Source of the DNA: Acidobacteriota bacterium
Lineage (GTDB): Bacteria > Acidobacteriota > Blastocatellia > RBC074
Length of the DNA: 64,000 nucleotides
Direction of reading: 5' to 3'
Assembly: GCA_019639255.1 (NCBI GenBank)
Contig: JAHBSF010000001.1
Coordinates: 123,282 to 187,281 of the forward strand
The notes beneath the pieces were generated by a model. That model did no database searches, had not been told where the DNA came from, and saw only the letters and a program-made list of their open reading frames with translations. Below, piece after piece: positions 36,316 through 45,334 of the stretch. A program made the position numbers and the translations under genes. How positions within the stretch are numbered: the first letter of the stretch is position 1; each line of letters starts with the position of its first letter.

Positions 36316-37665
36316 ATGCAGGATTATCGAAATCTCGCCGCCGAACTCGTAGCGGCGCTCAAAAAAGCCGGAGCCGATGCATGCGATGTCTACATCGGTG
36401 CAACCACCCGATTCACTACTCAACTGCGCCTCGGGCGCATAGAGAAACTCGAACAGGCGACGAGCAAGGGGCTCGGACTGCGCGTGTTCAAAAACGGCGC
36501 TACTGCCCTGACTTATACGACGGATTTTGGAGACCGCGCGGTCGCGGATCTCGTTCGTGAAACGATGGAGATCGTCAAGGTATCGAACCCGGACAAACAC
36601 AACGGGCTTGCGCCGAAAGATGCGCTCGGCGCCTTCGACGGCAAGTTGAATCTGTATGACGAGGCGTTGGAGGCGATTCCGGCCGAGAAGAAAATCGACC
36701 TTGTACGGGAGGCTGAGGACGCCGGCAGGGCTTACGACAAACGGATCGTAAACTCGAACGGAGCCCGCTGGAGCGATTCGCGCGGGCAGTTGACGCTTGC
36801 CAATTCCGACGGTTTCACGGGGCAGTACAAAACGACTTCGGCAAGTTATTCCGTACAGCTTCTGGCCGAAGCAGACGGCGTAAAACATACCGACGGCTGG
36901 TATAGTTTTAATCGCTACTTCGACAAACTGGATGCGCCGAAAGCAGTGGGAGAAGAAGCCGCGCGGAGGGTTGTAGCGCGGCTTGGCGGCAGGAAAATAA
37001 AATCGCAGATCGCGCCGATAGTTTTGGATCCGCAGGTATCGAGCGAACTTGTGGATATCGTATTCGGTGCGGCTTCGGGTACGAGCATTTTTCGCAAGTC
37101 CTCGTTTCTGATAGACAAGACCGGCGAACAGATTGCGTCGCCGCTGGTAACGATTCTGGATGATCCGACGATGAGCGACGGACCGGCAAGCCGTCCATTC
37201 GACGCCGAGGGCGTGCGCTCGATGCCGGTAACGATTGTGGACAAGGGCGTATTGAAAAGTTATGTATGCGACAGCTACTCGGCGCGCCGCCTCGGACTGA
37301 AAACAACAGGACACGCCGTGCGCGGATATTCCTCGATTCCCGGCGTGGGCTCGACCAACCTGTTTATGAAACCAGGCGCAACCGATCCGAAGGAAATAAT
37401 CGCCGGCGTCAGGAAGGGCTTGTATCTGACCGAACTCAACGGATTCGGATTCAACGAGGTGACGGGCGATCTCTCGCGCGGCGCTTCGGGCTTCTGGATC
37501 GAAAACGGCGAGAAGACCTATCCCGTGCAGGAAATCACCATCGCGGGCAATGTAACGAAAATGCTCAGGGATATCGCCGTCGTGGGCAGCGACCTCAACT
37601 TCAAACTCGGCAGTACCGCAGCTCCCACGCTCCTGATCAGCGAAGCTACCATCGGCGGCGCCTGA
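36316..37665 (+). CDS. pmbA: TldE/PmbA metalloprotease subunit
   Basis: A 449-aa partner of TldD lacking the metal motif, as expected for TldE. LRVFKNGATALTYTTDF, KSSFLIDKTGEQIASPLVTILDDPT and GSTNLFMKPGATDPKE are family signatures. The ATG at 36316 has AGAGGAG upstream; an ATG at 36280 inside tldD is the alternative. Together with TldD it forms the peptide-holding cavity. The stop lies about 15 bases before palindrome copy 9. Confidence 0.92.
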   Translation: MQDYRNLAAELVAALKKAGADACDVYIGATTRFTTQLRLGRIEKLEQATSKGLGLRVFKNGATALTYTTDFGDRAVADLVRETMEIVKVSNPDKHNGLAPKDALGAFDGKLNLYDEALEAIPAEKKIDLVREAEDAGRAYDKRIVNSNGARWSDSRGQLTLANSDGFTGQYKTTSASYSVQLLAEADGVKHTDGWYSFNRYFDKLDAPKAVGEEAARRVVARLGGRKIKSQIAPIVLDPQVSSELVDIVFGAASGTSIFRKSSFLIDKTGEQIASPLVTILDDPTMSDGPASRPFDAEGVRSMPVTIVDKGVLKSYVCDSYSARRLGLKTTGHAVRGYSSIPGVGSTNLFMKPGATDPKEIIAGVRKGLYLTELNGFGFNEVTGDLSRGASGFWIENGEKTYPVQEITIAGNVTKMLRDIAVVGSDLNFKLGSTAAPTLLISEATIGGA

Positions 37666-37680
37666 AGAACCTGAAGAAAT

Positions 37681-37762
37681 AGATAACGGAACATACGAAA
37701 TAAGACGGAACATACGGAAAGTTTCATGCAAATCTGAAATTTTCCGTTTGTTTCGTTACCTT
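37681..37762. repeat. Family A palindrome, copy 9
   Basis: Left arm AGATAACGGAACATACGAAA with an extra CGGAACATACGGAAA unit; the right arm TTCCGTTTGTTTCGTTACC is degenerate. It separates tldE from the ATP-grasp cluster. Confidence 0.82.
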
Positions 37763-37985
37763 TTACTTCTAGATTCCGGTTATGAACAATTTTGTAAGAT
37801 TGTGGGTATCAGTTCGACAAAACTGTAATAACCCAGTGCATAGTTCCCTCCCACCCATATACGGTCGGTTTCGTATTCGAACTCTTTTCGGCTCATAAGA
37901 TTAGGACTCTTTTTGCGAACGTCGTATTATCTGGCATAGAGTTTGTCTAAGGATCCTGAGGAAAAAGCAGGAAAGGGCCGAAGAT
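37763..37985 (+). promoter_or_regulatory. Upstream region of the ATP-grasp trio with weak sigma70-like elements
   Basis: An A/T-rich leader without coding character. TTAGGA and TATTAT (37925-37930) are separated by 18 bases and could be -35/-10 elements. The region separates the trio from the palindrome after tldE. Confidence is low because the -35 match is poor. Confidence 0.3.
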
Positions 37986-39437
37986 ATGTCGGAGGTGTTG
38001 AGGCCGCCGTTTGCCAACTACGAGTTGGATACGGCATATGACGAAATGTTCGAGGTTGCGGGGGAGCCGCGTCCTGCATACCAGCCGCTGTTTCAGCGGT
38101 TGCTGGATCTGCGTCCGGACGAATTGCGCGAGCGGCAGCAGACGGCCGACATTGCATTTCTGAATCAGGGGATAACGTTTACCGTGTACGGGAGCGGCGA
38201 GGGCACCGAGCGAATATTTCCATACGATCTGTTGCCGAGGGTCATCACAGCCGATGAATGGACTACGCTCGAACGCGGATTGAAGCAGCGGATCACGGCG
38301 CTGAATCTTTTTCTGAAGGACATCTATCACGACGGGAAGATTCTGGCCGACAAGGTAGTGCCGTACGATCTGGTTTACAGTTGCCGGCATTACCGGCGCG
38401 AGATGCGCGGGTTGAAGGTGCGGCGCGACATTTACGTATCGGTTGTAGGCACCGACATGGTGAGGATAAACGACGGGCGATTCGCCGTGCTCGAAGACAA
38501 TCTGCGCGTGCCGAGCGGCGTTTCCTATATGCTCGCGAACCGGCAGGTGATGAAGCGCGTTTATCCGCGTCTGTTTGGCAGCTACAATGTCCGTCCAATC
38601 GATCAGTACGGGCAGGCGCTGCTTGCAACGCTGCGCGCGCTTGCGCCTACGAACCGGCCCGATCCTACGATTGTGTTGCTGACTCCCGGCGTATTCAATT
38701 CGGCCTATTACGAGCATACATTTCTGGCGCGGCAGATGGGGATCGAGCTGGTAGAGGGGCGCGACCTGCTGGTGCACGACAACATCGTTTACATGAGAAC
38801 GACGGCAGGGCTTCGGCGCGTGGATGTGATTTACCGGCGCGTAGACGACGATTTTCTGGATCCGCTTGCATTCAGGCCCGATTCCATATTGGGAGTGGCC
38901 GGACTTTTCAACGCCTATCGCGCGGGCAATGTCGCGCTTGCGAATGCGATCGGGACGGGCATTGCCGACGACAAGGCGCTGTATGCGTATGTGCCGAAAA
39001 TCATCCGGTATTATCTGGGTGAAGATCCGATTCTGGAGAATGTGGAGACATACCTGCTCGAAAACGAATCCGAGCGCGGTTACGTGCTGGCGAATCTGGA
39101 CAAGCTGGTAGTGAAGGCGGTAGGCGAGTCGGGTGGATACGGTATGCTGATAGGCCCGCACAGTAGTGCGGCGGAGAGAGAAGAGTTCCGGAGGCGCATT
39201 CTTGCAGATCCGCGCAACTACATCGCGCAGCCCACGCTTGCGCTGTCGCGTGCGCCGTGTTTTATAGACGGGCAGGTAGAGTCGCGTCACGTCGATTTGC
39301 GCCCGTATATCCTCTACGGCGAAGACATCACGATCGTTCCGGGCGGATTGACGCGCGTTGCGTTGCGGCGCGGTTCGCTCGTAGTGAACTCCTCGCAGGG
39401 CGGGGGGAGCAAGGACACCTGGGTGCTGGGTGAGTGA
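37986..39437 (+). CDS. Circularly permuted ATP-grasp protein (DUF404/DUF407 type)
   Basis: A 483-aa protein starting near [66 protein letters not shown] and [22 protein letters not shown] are family signatures of circularly permuted ATP-grasp ligases. With the alpha-E and transglutaminase genes it forms a widespread trio thought to make or modify peptide-like products. AAAGGG precedes the ATG at a suitable distance. A possible -10 element, TATTAT, is at 37925-37930. The ligation substrate is unknown. Confidence 0.92.
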   Translation: MSEVLRPPFANYELDTAYDEMFEVAGEPRPAYQPLFQRLLDLRPDELRERQQTADIAFLNQGITFTVYGSGEGTERIFPYDLLPRVITADEWTTLERGLKQRITALNLFLKDIYHDGKILADKVVPYDLVYSCRHYRREMRGLKVRRDIYVSVVGTDMVRINDGRFAVLEDNLRVPSGVSYMLANRQVMKRVYPRLFGSYNVRPIDQYGQALLATLRALAPTNRPDPTIVLLTPGVFNSAYYEHTFLARQMGIELVEGRDLLVHDNIVYMRTTAGLRRVDVIYRRVDDDFLDPLAFRPDSILGVAGLFNAYRAGNVALANAIGTGIADDKALYAYVPKIIRYYLGEDPILENVETYLLENESERGYVLANLDKLVVKAVGESGGYGMLIGPHSSAAEREEFRRRILADPRNYIAQPTLALSRAPCFIDGQVESRHVDLRPYILYGEDITIVPGGLTRVALRRGSLVVNSSQGGGSKDTWVLGE

Positions 39438-39438
39438 G

Positions 39439-39758
39439 AGGAAGAAGAAAGTGCTGAGTGCGAAGAAGAAGTGCTGAGTGCAATGAAAACCGAATTTCTT
39501 ATGGGTATTGAGCCGCGAAGCGGCGAAAGATCTGTAGCCCGGGGCGCAAGCCCTGGGTGGGTGAGGAAAAATCCTGCAAGCCCCGGAGGGGCGGAAGATC
39601 TTTCGCCCTTTCAGGGCTCGGACATTCTTTTTCTGCTGACTTGGCGCTCACGCACCAAGCTACAGATCTTTCGCCGCTTCGCGGCTCAATACCCATAAGA
39701 AATTCGGTTTTCATTGCACTCAGCACTTCTTCTTCCTTGCACTCAGCACTTCTTCCTC
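39439..39758. repeat. Family C long hairpin element, copy 1 (320 bp)
   Basis: The outer arms begin GAGGAAGAAGAAAGTGCTGAG and end in the mirror TCAGCACTTCTTCCTC. The inner arms pair AATGAAAACCGAATTTCTTA with TAAGAAATTCGGTTTTCATT and contain CGCGAAGCGGCGAAAGATCT / AGATCTTTCGCCGCTTCGCG. The centre has further hairpins such as AGCCCCGGAGGGGC. It lies between ATP-grasp and alpha-E genes that are otherwise one operon. No ORF with protein character is seen in it. Confidence 0.9.
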
Positions 39759-39773
39759 GCAGCGCATTACCTT

Positions 39774-40751
39774 ATGCTTTCAAGAGTCGCCGACAGTCTT
39801 TACTGGATGAGCAGGTATCTGGAGCGCGCCGAGCATACGGCGCGGTTGCTGGATCTTACGCTGAACCTCACGCTCGAGCTTTCGCCCGATGCTGCCGGCG
39901 GGCACTGGAGGCGTTTGCTTGCGGGATTGCGCACGCCGCCTCCGGCCGGCGCCGCTGATTCCGGGGTGAAGCTGCGGCCGTATGAACTGACGCAGTATTT
40001 GACTTTTGATGCGGCGAATGGGGCTTCTATAGTTTCGTGCATAACGGCTGCGCGCGAGAATGCGCGGCAGGTGCGCGAGCAGATCAGTTCCGAGATGTGG
40101 GAGGGAATCAACCGCCTGTATCTTCAGGTAAGGCGCGAGCAGATCGACACGATATGGCACGCGCAACCGCACGAGTTTTTTCGCGCAATCAAGGAAGGCG
40201 CGCACTTTTTTCAGGGCACCACGGATTCCACGATGAGCCACGGCGACGGCTGGCGTTTTATGCAGCTCGGCCGGTTTATAGAACGCGCCGGAGCAACGGC
40301 CCTGCTGCTCGACGTGCATTTCAACGAAGCCGAAGCCGGATCGGAAACATCTGCAGGCGGACACGAATATCTGCGACTCGTCAGCCTGCTCAAATCGTGC
40401 TCGGCGTTCGAGGCGTACTGCCAGTTCTACAAGGCGGACCTGCGCCCGGAGCGAATCATAGAATTTCTTCTGTTGAACGCCGATTTCCCGCGCTCGGTGC
40501 GTTTTGCCGCCGATGTGGTGGAGCGTTCGCTCAGGGCCATAGCCTCAGACAACAGCCCGCGCAAGGCCGGACGCGCCGAACGGCTGGCCGGCAAATTGCG
40601 CGCAACGCTCGATTACAGCCAGGTTGACGAAATCATTTCTGACAACCTGCACGCATATCTCGACAATATACAGCGCCAGTGCGCGCTGATTCATACTACG
40701 ATGCAACAGTCCTACATCGCCTATGCGGTAGAGGCCGCGCTTGCATCCTGA
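39774..40751 (+). CDS. Alpha-E domain protein (DUF403)
   Basis: A 325-aa all-helical protein. The start MLSRVADSLYWMSRYLERAEHTARLL is the family signature, which fixes the ATG at 39774 over a longer reading in the hairpin element. TTDSTMSHGDGWRFMQLGRFIERA is another hallmark. The function is unknown, but it always accompanies the ATP-grasp and transglutaminase partners. The next gene's ATG lies 28 bases after its stop. No Shine-Dalgarno is obvious, perhaps because the family C element occupies the leader. Confidence 0.9.
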   Translation: MLSRVADSLYWMSRYLERAEHTARLLDLTLNLTLELSPDAAGGHWRRLLAGLRTPPPAGAADSGVKLRPYELTQYLTFDAANGASIVSCITAARENARQVREQISSEMWEGINRLYLQVRREQIDTIWHAQPHEFFRAIKEGAHFFQGTTDSTMSHGDGWRFMQLGRFIERAGATALLLDVHFNEAEAGSETSAGGHEYLRLVSLLKSCSAFEAYCQFYKADLRPERIIEFLLLNADFPRSVRFAADVVERSLRAIASDNSPRKAGRAERLAGKLRATLDYSQVDEIISDNLHAYLDNIQRQCALIHTTMQQSYIAYAVEAALAS

Positions 40752-40779
40752 AAATACCGGAAGGATCCGTACCCGTCCG

Positions 40780-41733
40780 ATGTTCTATTCGATCCGTCAC
40801 CTCACCCGATTCGCCTACAGTGCGCCGATCAGCGAAAGCATAATGGAGTTGCGCATGCAGCCGCGCACCGAGGGCGGGCAGCGGTGTCTGAGCTTCGATC
40901 TGACTACGAGTCCGCGCGCGCGGCTGCTCGCCTATCGCGACTATCTGGGCAATATCGTGCATCATTTCGACATCCCGGGGCGTCATTCGCAGTTGCGCAT
41001 CACGGCCGAATCGATGGTGGAAGTGTCGCCCTCATCGCTGCCCGACAGCCTCTCGCCGGAAGCCTGGAGAGAGGTTGACGAGGCGGCGTCAAAGGGGGAG
41101 CATTGGGATTCGCTGCGGCCGAGCACATTTGTATCGGAAACAGAACTGCTGAAAACCCTGGCTCGTGAATTGGGTATGGGGCGCCGCGACGATCCTCTGA
41201 CGTTGTTGCGCGAGATGAACGAGGGCATATACAACGCCTTCGATTACAGCCCGCAAACAACGCAGGTGGATTCGCCCATCGACCACGCGCTCGAAGACCG
41301 GCGCGGCGTGTGCCAGGATTTCGCGCACATAATGCTGGCGCTTGTGAGAGGGCAGGGTATACCGGCGCGTTATGTCAGCGGTTATCTGTATCACGGCGCC
41401 GAGGATCACGACCGGTCCGCAGCAGGAGCTACGCACGCCTGGATCGAGGCCTGGCTGCCGGGGTTGGGTTGGGTTGGATTCGATCCGACGAACAACCTGA
41501 TTGCGGGCGAGCGTCACATAAGAACGGCGATCGGGCGCGACTACGCCGACGTTCCACCCACGCGCGGCGTGTTCAGAGGCAAAACCAGCAGCGAACTTAC
41601 GGTTGGCGTGCAGGTGACGCCGAGCGATGCTCCGCCGCCTGCGGACGAAATTCCGCAGGGTGTGACCTGGACCTCGCCCGTGCAGATCGAGGAAGAAGAA
41701 CAGCAACAGCAGCAACAGCAGCAACAGCAGTAA
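40780..41733 (+). CDS. Transglutaminase-like cysteine peptidase with polyglutamine tail
   Basis: A 317-aa protein of the bacterial transglutaminase family. The N-terminal domain (MFYSIRHLTRFAYSAPISESIMELRMQP) is followed by the catalytic triad Cys178 in GVCQDFAH, His219 in ATHAWIEA and Asp235 in GFDPTNN. An earlier TTG start at 40741 overlaps the alpha-E gene. The C-terminus ends with a Glu-rich stretch and ten consecutive Gln codons (mixed CAG/CAA), which is not usual for the family. It probably hydrolyses or cross-links peptide bonds of the ATP-grasp product. Confidence 0.9.
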   Translation: MFYSIRHLTRFAYSAPISESIMELRMQPRTEGGQRCLSFDLTTSPRARLLAYRDYLGNIVHHFDIPGRHSQLRITAESMVEVSPSSLPDSLSPEAWREVDEAASKGEHWDSLRPSTFVSETELLKTLARELGMGRRDDPLTLLREMNEGIYNAFDYSPQTTQVDSPIDHALEDRRGVCQDFAHIMLALVRGQGIPARYVSGYLYHGAEDHDRSAAGATHAWIEAWLPGLGWVGFDPTNNLIAGERHIRTAIGRDYADVPPTRGVFRGKTSSELTVGVQVTPSDAPPPADEIPQGVTWTSPVQIEEEEQQQQQQQQQQ

Positions 41734-41758
41734 TCCTGCTTACTTTGGTCCATCGGCA

Positions 41759-42577
41759 ATGAGCAACGAATACAAGTCACTGCGTGTGGAAACAAGCGAC
41801 GGAGTCGCCGAGGTCGTACTCACCGGACCCGGCAAGGGCAATACAATGGGGCCCGACTTCTGGCGCGAGATGCCGGAACTGTTCGAGCGCCTCGACTGCG
41901 ATGACGGCGTGCGCGCCGTTATTGTTCGCGGAGATGGCGATCATTTCAGCTACGGGCTGGATCTCGCAGCGATGACCGGCGAGATTGCCGCAACGGGCGA
42001 CAACCTGGCAGCGGAAAGAACGCGCCTGCTTGAAAAGATCGGTCGAATGCAGGCGGCATGCGACCGCGTAGCCCAATGCCGCAAGCCCGTCATTGCAGCC
42101 GTAAGCGGATGGTGCATTGGAGGCGGCCTGGATCTGATCGCCGCCTGCGACATACGGCTTTGTTCGGCCGACGCTCGATTCAGCCTGCGCGAGGTGCGCA
42201 TCGCAATCGTTGCGGACCTCGGCAGCATCAACCGCCTGCCGCGCATCATCGGCGAGGGAAATACCCGCGAACTCGCCTTCACCGGAAAAGACATCGCCGC
42301 CGAACGGGCATTGCGGATGGGACTGGTCAACGAAGTTTCCGCAACCAAGGAAGATGTAATCGAATCGGCGCGCAGGATGGCGCGCGAGATTGCATCCAAT
42401 CCGCCGCTCGTCGTACAGGGACTCAAGCAGGTGATGAATTACTGCTCCGACAAATCCGTAGCCGACGGGTTGCGCTACGTCGCCGTATGGAATGCTGCGT
42501 TTCTGGCCTCGCACGATCTCGGCGAGGCATTCCGGGCGTTTGGCGAGCGGCGCGCTCCAAAGTTCGAGGGACGGTAA
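41759..42577 (+). CDS. Crotonase-family enoyl-CoA hydratase/isomerase (dienoyl-CoA isomerase-like)
   Basis: A 272-aa crotonase-fold enzyme. FSYGLDLAAM and GWCIGGGLDLIAACDIRL form the oxyanion hole. EVRIAIVADLGSINRLPRIIGEGN carries the Asp typical of delta3,5-delta2,4-dienoyl-CoA isomerases rather than the usual hydratase Glu. It therefore likely acts on unsaturated acyl-CoA; hydratase activity cannot be excluded. Its TAA overlaps the ATG of the next gene (TAATG), implying translational coupling. Confidence 0.9.
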   Translation: MSNEYKSLRVETSDGVAEVVLTGPGKGNTMGPDFWREMPELFERLDCDDGVRAVIVRGDGDHFSYGLDLAAMTGEIAATGDNLAAERTRLLEKIGRMQAACDRVAQCRKPVIAAVSGWCIGGGLDLIAACDIRLCSADARFSLREVRIAIVADLGSINRLPRIIGEGNTRELAFTGKDIAAERALRMGLVNEVSATKEDVIESARRMAREIASNPPLVVQGLKQVMNYCSDKSVADGLRYVAVWNAAFLASHDLGEAFRAFGERRAPKFEGR

Positions 42578-43560
42578 TGGGGAATAAGAGAGAATACGGA
42601 ACAAACGGAATGGAACGGAACAAACGGAAAGGTTATAAAGTTTCAGTTCTTTCCGTTCCATTCCGTTTGTTCCGTATTCTCTTCTGTCTTCTGCCGGTGA
42701 TTGTACTGCTGCCTGCGGGCGGCGCAGGGCGGCAGGCGGGCGGTCTCTGGGCGCCGGATCGGATCATCGACATACACGGACACATCGGCGAATTTCGCGG
42801 CTTCGATCTTTCTACCGAAACGCTTCTTTCAAACATCGATCGTTACGGCGTTCGAATGGTGCTTGTCTCGAATATCGACGGGGCCGAACTGCCCGGCACT
42901 ACGGCAAACACCGACGAAACGGCGACAAATCGGGTCACGGTTGAAACCGTAAGAAAATATCCCGACAGGCTGCGCGGCATTTTGTGGACGCGGCCGAAGG
43001 ACGGATCTCCCGCGCGCATCGAAGCGATGCTCAAAGAAACTCTCAGCTCAACCGACAAACGCCCCATATTCGTCGGAATGAAGGTTCATCCGGAGATGAA
43101 CGGTTTTGACGCCGACGATCCGCGCGTTGACGGCTATATGAAGCTCTGCGAAAAGCACCGGCTTCCGGCCGTCTTTCATTCGGGTAAACAGGGATCGAGT
43201 TCGGCGCCGGAGAAAATTTACGCGCTGGCTCGCCGCCACCCCCGCGTGCCCGTAATCCTGTATCACATGGGGTTCGGTCGCGATCACGCAAATGCGATCG
43301 CCGTAGCAGGGGAGGCGCTGGCAAAGCGCGATGCGCAGATATATCTGGAAACCGCCCAGGCCGATCCCGAAGCCGTGCTTCAGGCCGTTAAGTCGCTCGG
43401 CGCCGCACGCATACTGTTCGGCACGGATGCGACCTATTACGGCCGCAATCATTACACCCGTTACGAAACGCTTCTCTCCAGACTCAAAAGCGGGCTTTCG
43501 GCCGAGGATTATGCGCTGATAATTCGCGGCAATGCCGAGCGGTTGTTCAACCTCAAATGA
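42577..43560 (+). CDS. Amidohydrolase-2-type TIM-barrel protein with palindrome-derived N-terminus
   Basis: A 327-aa ORF. Residues about 60-327 are a metal-dependent amidohydrolase: IIDIHGHIG, FVGMKVHPEM, PAVFHSGKQG, YHMGFG and LFGTDATYYG. Residues about 5-36 are encoded by palindrome copy 10 (MGNKREYGTNGMERNKRKG...). They are followed by a hydrophobic stretch (FRLFRILFCLLPVIVLLPAG) that looks like a signal peptide or membrane anchor. The ATG overlaps the crotonase stop, and the stop overlaps the GNAT start (ATGA). The alternative is a GTG start near 42696 without the element. Substrate unknown. Confidence 0.82.
   Translation: MGNKREYGTNGMERNKRKGYKVSVLSVPFRLFRILFCLLPVIVLLPAGGAGRQAGGLWAPDRIIDIHGHIGEFRGFDLSTETLLSNIDRYGVRMVLVSNIDGAELPGTTANTDETATNRVTVETVRKYPDRLRGILWTRPKDGSPARIEAMLKETLSSTDKRPIFVGMKVHPEMNGFDADDPRVDGYMKLCEKHRLPAVFHSGKQGSSSAPEKIYALARRHPRVPVILYHMGFGRDHANAIAVAGEALAKRDAQIYLETAQADPEAVLQAVKSLGAARILFGTDATYYGRNHYTRYETLLSRLKSGLSAEDYALIIRGNAERLFNLK
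42588..42682. repeat. Family A palindrome, copy 10 (inside a coding frame)
   Basis: Arms AGAATACGGAACAAACGGAA / TTCCGTTTGTTCCGTATTCT match over about 31 bp. Both arms carry the same variant (AATACGG instead of ATAACGG, and GGAATGGAACGG), a clear case of arm co-variation. The element lies in frame within the amidohydrolase ORF. Confidence 0.93.
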
Positions 43561-44087
43561 CTGCGATGGGATTTGAACTGATAACCGAAAGATTGAAACT
43601 CCGCCCCTTTGCGCTCGATGATGTAGATGCGCTGCACCGCCAGTGGACCGAGCCCGGCGTGCGCCGCTTCCTGTGGGACGACGAAATCATCGCGCGCGAA
43701 ACGGTGGAGGAGGTAGTTCGTTCGAGTCGGGATTCGTTTGCCGCAAAGGGATACGGGCTGTGGGTTCTGGAATACAAGGACGAAAGCGGAGTGATCGGTT
43801 TTTGCGGATTCAGAGATTCCGACGCCGTTGACGAGCGGGAGGGAAGCATAGAGTTGCTTTACGGATTATCGGAGCGATGGTGGGGGCAAGGGCTTGCTGC
43901 CGAGGCTGCGCAAGCGGTCGTCAGGTACGGTTTCGAGCGGTGCGGATTCAAACGGATCCTCGCGATTACGGACGCGCCGAATACCGCGTCGGTGCGCGTT
44001 ATGGAAAAGGCCGGAATGCGTTTCGTGAAGCGCGACCTGCACCACAACCTCGACAGCATTTTTTACATATTGACCGTTGAGGGGTAA
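43557..44087 (+). CDS. GNAT acetyltransferase (RimJ/RimL-like)
   Basis: A 176-aa protein of the GNAT family. The start LITERLKLRPFALDDVDALHRQW is typical of RimJ/RimL-type acetyltransferases. ERWWGQGLAAEAAQAVVRYGFE is the acetyl-CoA pyrophosphate-binding motif A, and VRVMEKAGMRFV is motif B. It probably acetylates an amino group on a protein or small molecule. The ATG overlaps the preceding stop (ATGA). It ends head-on 6 bases from the next minus-strand gene, leaving no room for a separate terminator. Confidence 0.9.
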   Translation: MTAMGFELITERLKLRPFALDDVDALHRQWTEPGVRRFLWDDEIIARETVEEVVRSSRDSFAAKGYGLWVLEYKDESGVIGFCGFRDSDAVDEREGSIELLYGLSERWWGQGLAAEAAQAVVRYGFERCGFKRILAITDAPNTASVRVMEKAGMRFVKRDLHHNLDSIFYILTVEG

Positions 44088-44093
44088 ACGCTC

Positions 44094-45284
44094 TCATACG
44101 CACAACACTGCATCCAAAGCGGTTTGGCGTTCGCGCAGCATATCGCATTCGCGGGCCATCAATTTGCTCAGCCGCAAATGAAGCGCCTTTACCCGGTCGA
44201 AATCCCAGTCGAATGATGCGATCTCGTCCGAAAGATCTACGAGTTCCTTTGCGTATTGATCGCGCTCGTATTGATAACCTCCGAGTGCGGCGATCGTTCC
44301 GTCTACGACAGCGTGCGAAAGCAGTTCCGCATCGCGCAGTGCATCCGTAATGCCGTGCGCCGTGATCGGGTCCTTGAAGCATCCGGCGTCTCCGACAAGC
44401 GCCCAGCCGCGGCCCCACGAACGGCGAATGAATCCGGGACGCCCGGCGAACGGATACAACTTGCCGATACGCTCGGCGCCCGTCAACGAATCTGCAAGCT
44501 CCGGATCGATTTCAGAGATCACCTCGCCGTACAAACGGTCAAGACCGCTCCTGAGCTGCGCGTTGAACCTCTCCGGCCGCAATGCGGCGAATACACACGC
44601 GGCTCCGTCGTTGGTAGGGATCGCCCCCGCAGCGACGTTTCTTCCAAAATGCCAATGAGTTCCGTTCAGGTCGAGGCCCCGCCAGTAGCCGTAAATGACT
44701 GCCGCCGGAGTCCTGCCCTCGTGCAGCACTTCAGCGCCCACGGCGCGCGCCACGCTCGAACGCACTCCGTCGGCGCCGATGACTACTCCAGCTTTGACCC
44801 GGTGCACGGCGCCTGCTGCATCGACCACTTCGACGCCGCTTACGCGTCCCGACGAATCGTGAAGGATTTGGGATACGGTTGCGCGATGTATGACGGTTGC
44901 ACCCGCTTCGCACGCTGCATCGGCGAGGATTGCATCGAGCAGTGTGCGGCGCGGAGCTACGAGTGCATCCACGCCGTCGCGGTCCTGTATTGCAAGTTCC
45001 ACCTTTTCCGCGCCGTAGTGGAACGTGGTCTTGCGGATAGGGGGCGTTCCTGCTGCCGTAATGCGGTCGAGTACACCCCAGCGGTGGAGATGCACGACGC
45101 CGGGTCGCATCACTGCGTGGGTAGAGAGTATATCGCTTGCGCGAGCGCTTCTTTCTACTGCAAGCACGCGCAAGCCGGCGCGCGCCAGCAGCATCGCCGT
45201 GCTTGCGCCCGCTACACGCACGCCTGTTACAACCGCGTCGTATCTCGACCGCATTGAATCCCTTTGTCGTTCATTTCCAGTCAT
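44094..45284 (-). CDS. FAD-dependent oxidoreductase of the geranylgeranyl-reductase/hydroxylase family
   Basis: A 396-aa flavoprotein: N-terminal GVRVAGASTAMLLARAG (the GARxAGA variant of the dinucleotide fold common in this family), VGADGVRSSVARAVG (DG motif) and GWALVGDAGCFKDPITAHGITDALRDAELL (GD motif). The enzyme is a group A flavin monooxygenase or reductase of para-hydroxybenzoate hydroxylase fold. The start has GGAG upstream; a second in-frame ATG follows AAAGGGA. The substrate is unknown, though the neighbouring flavoprotein suggests linked oxidations. Confidence 0.88.
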   Translation of the reverse strand: MTGNERQRDSMRSRYDAVVTGVRVAGASTAMLLARAGLRVLAVERSARASDILSTHAVMRPGVVHLHRWGVLDRITAAGTPPIRKTTFHYGAEKVELAIQDRDGVDALVAPRRTLLDAILADAACEAGATVIHRATVSQILHDSSGRVSGVEVVDAAGAVHRVKAGVVIGADGVRSSVARAVGAEVLHEGRTPAAVIYGYWRGLDLNGTHWHFGRNVAAGAIPTNDGAACVFAALRPERFNAQLRSGLDRLYGEVISEIDPELADSLTGAERIGKLYPFAGRPGFIRRSWGRGWALVGDAGCFKDPITAHGITDALRDAELLSHAVVDGTIAALGGYQYERDQYAKELVDLSDEIASFDWDFDRVKALHLRLSKLMARECDMLRERQTALDAVLCV

Positions 45285-45334
45285 ATCAGGCTCCGTACAC
45301 GCTGTATTTGAAATCCGGCTGAGGTTATGCGTTA

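Noticed and set aside
42058..42576. Longer amidohydrolase starting inside the crotonase gene
   Set aside because: The overlapped part is the shifted frame of the crotonase; the TAATG overlap start is far more likely.
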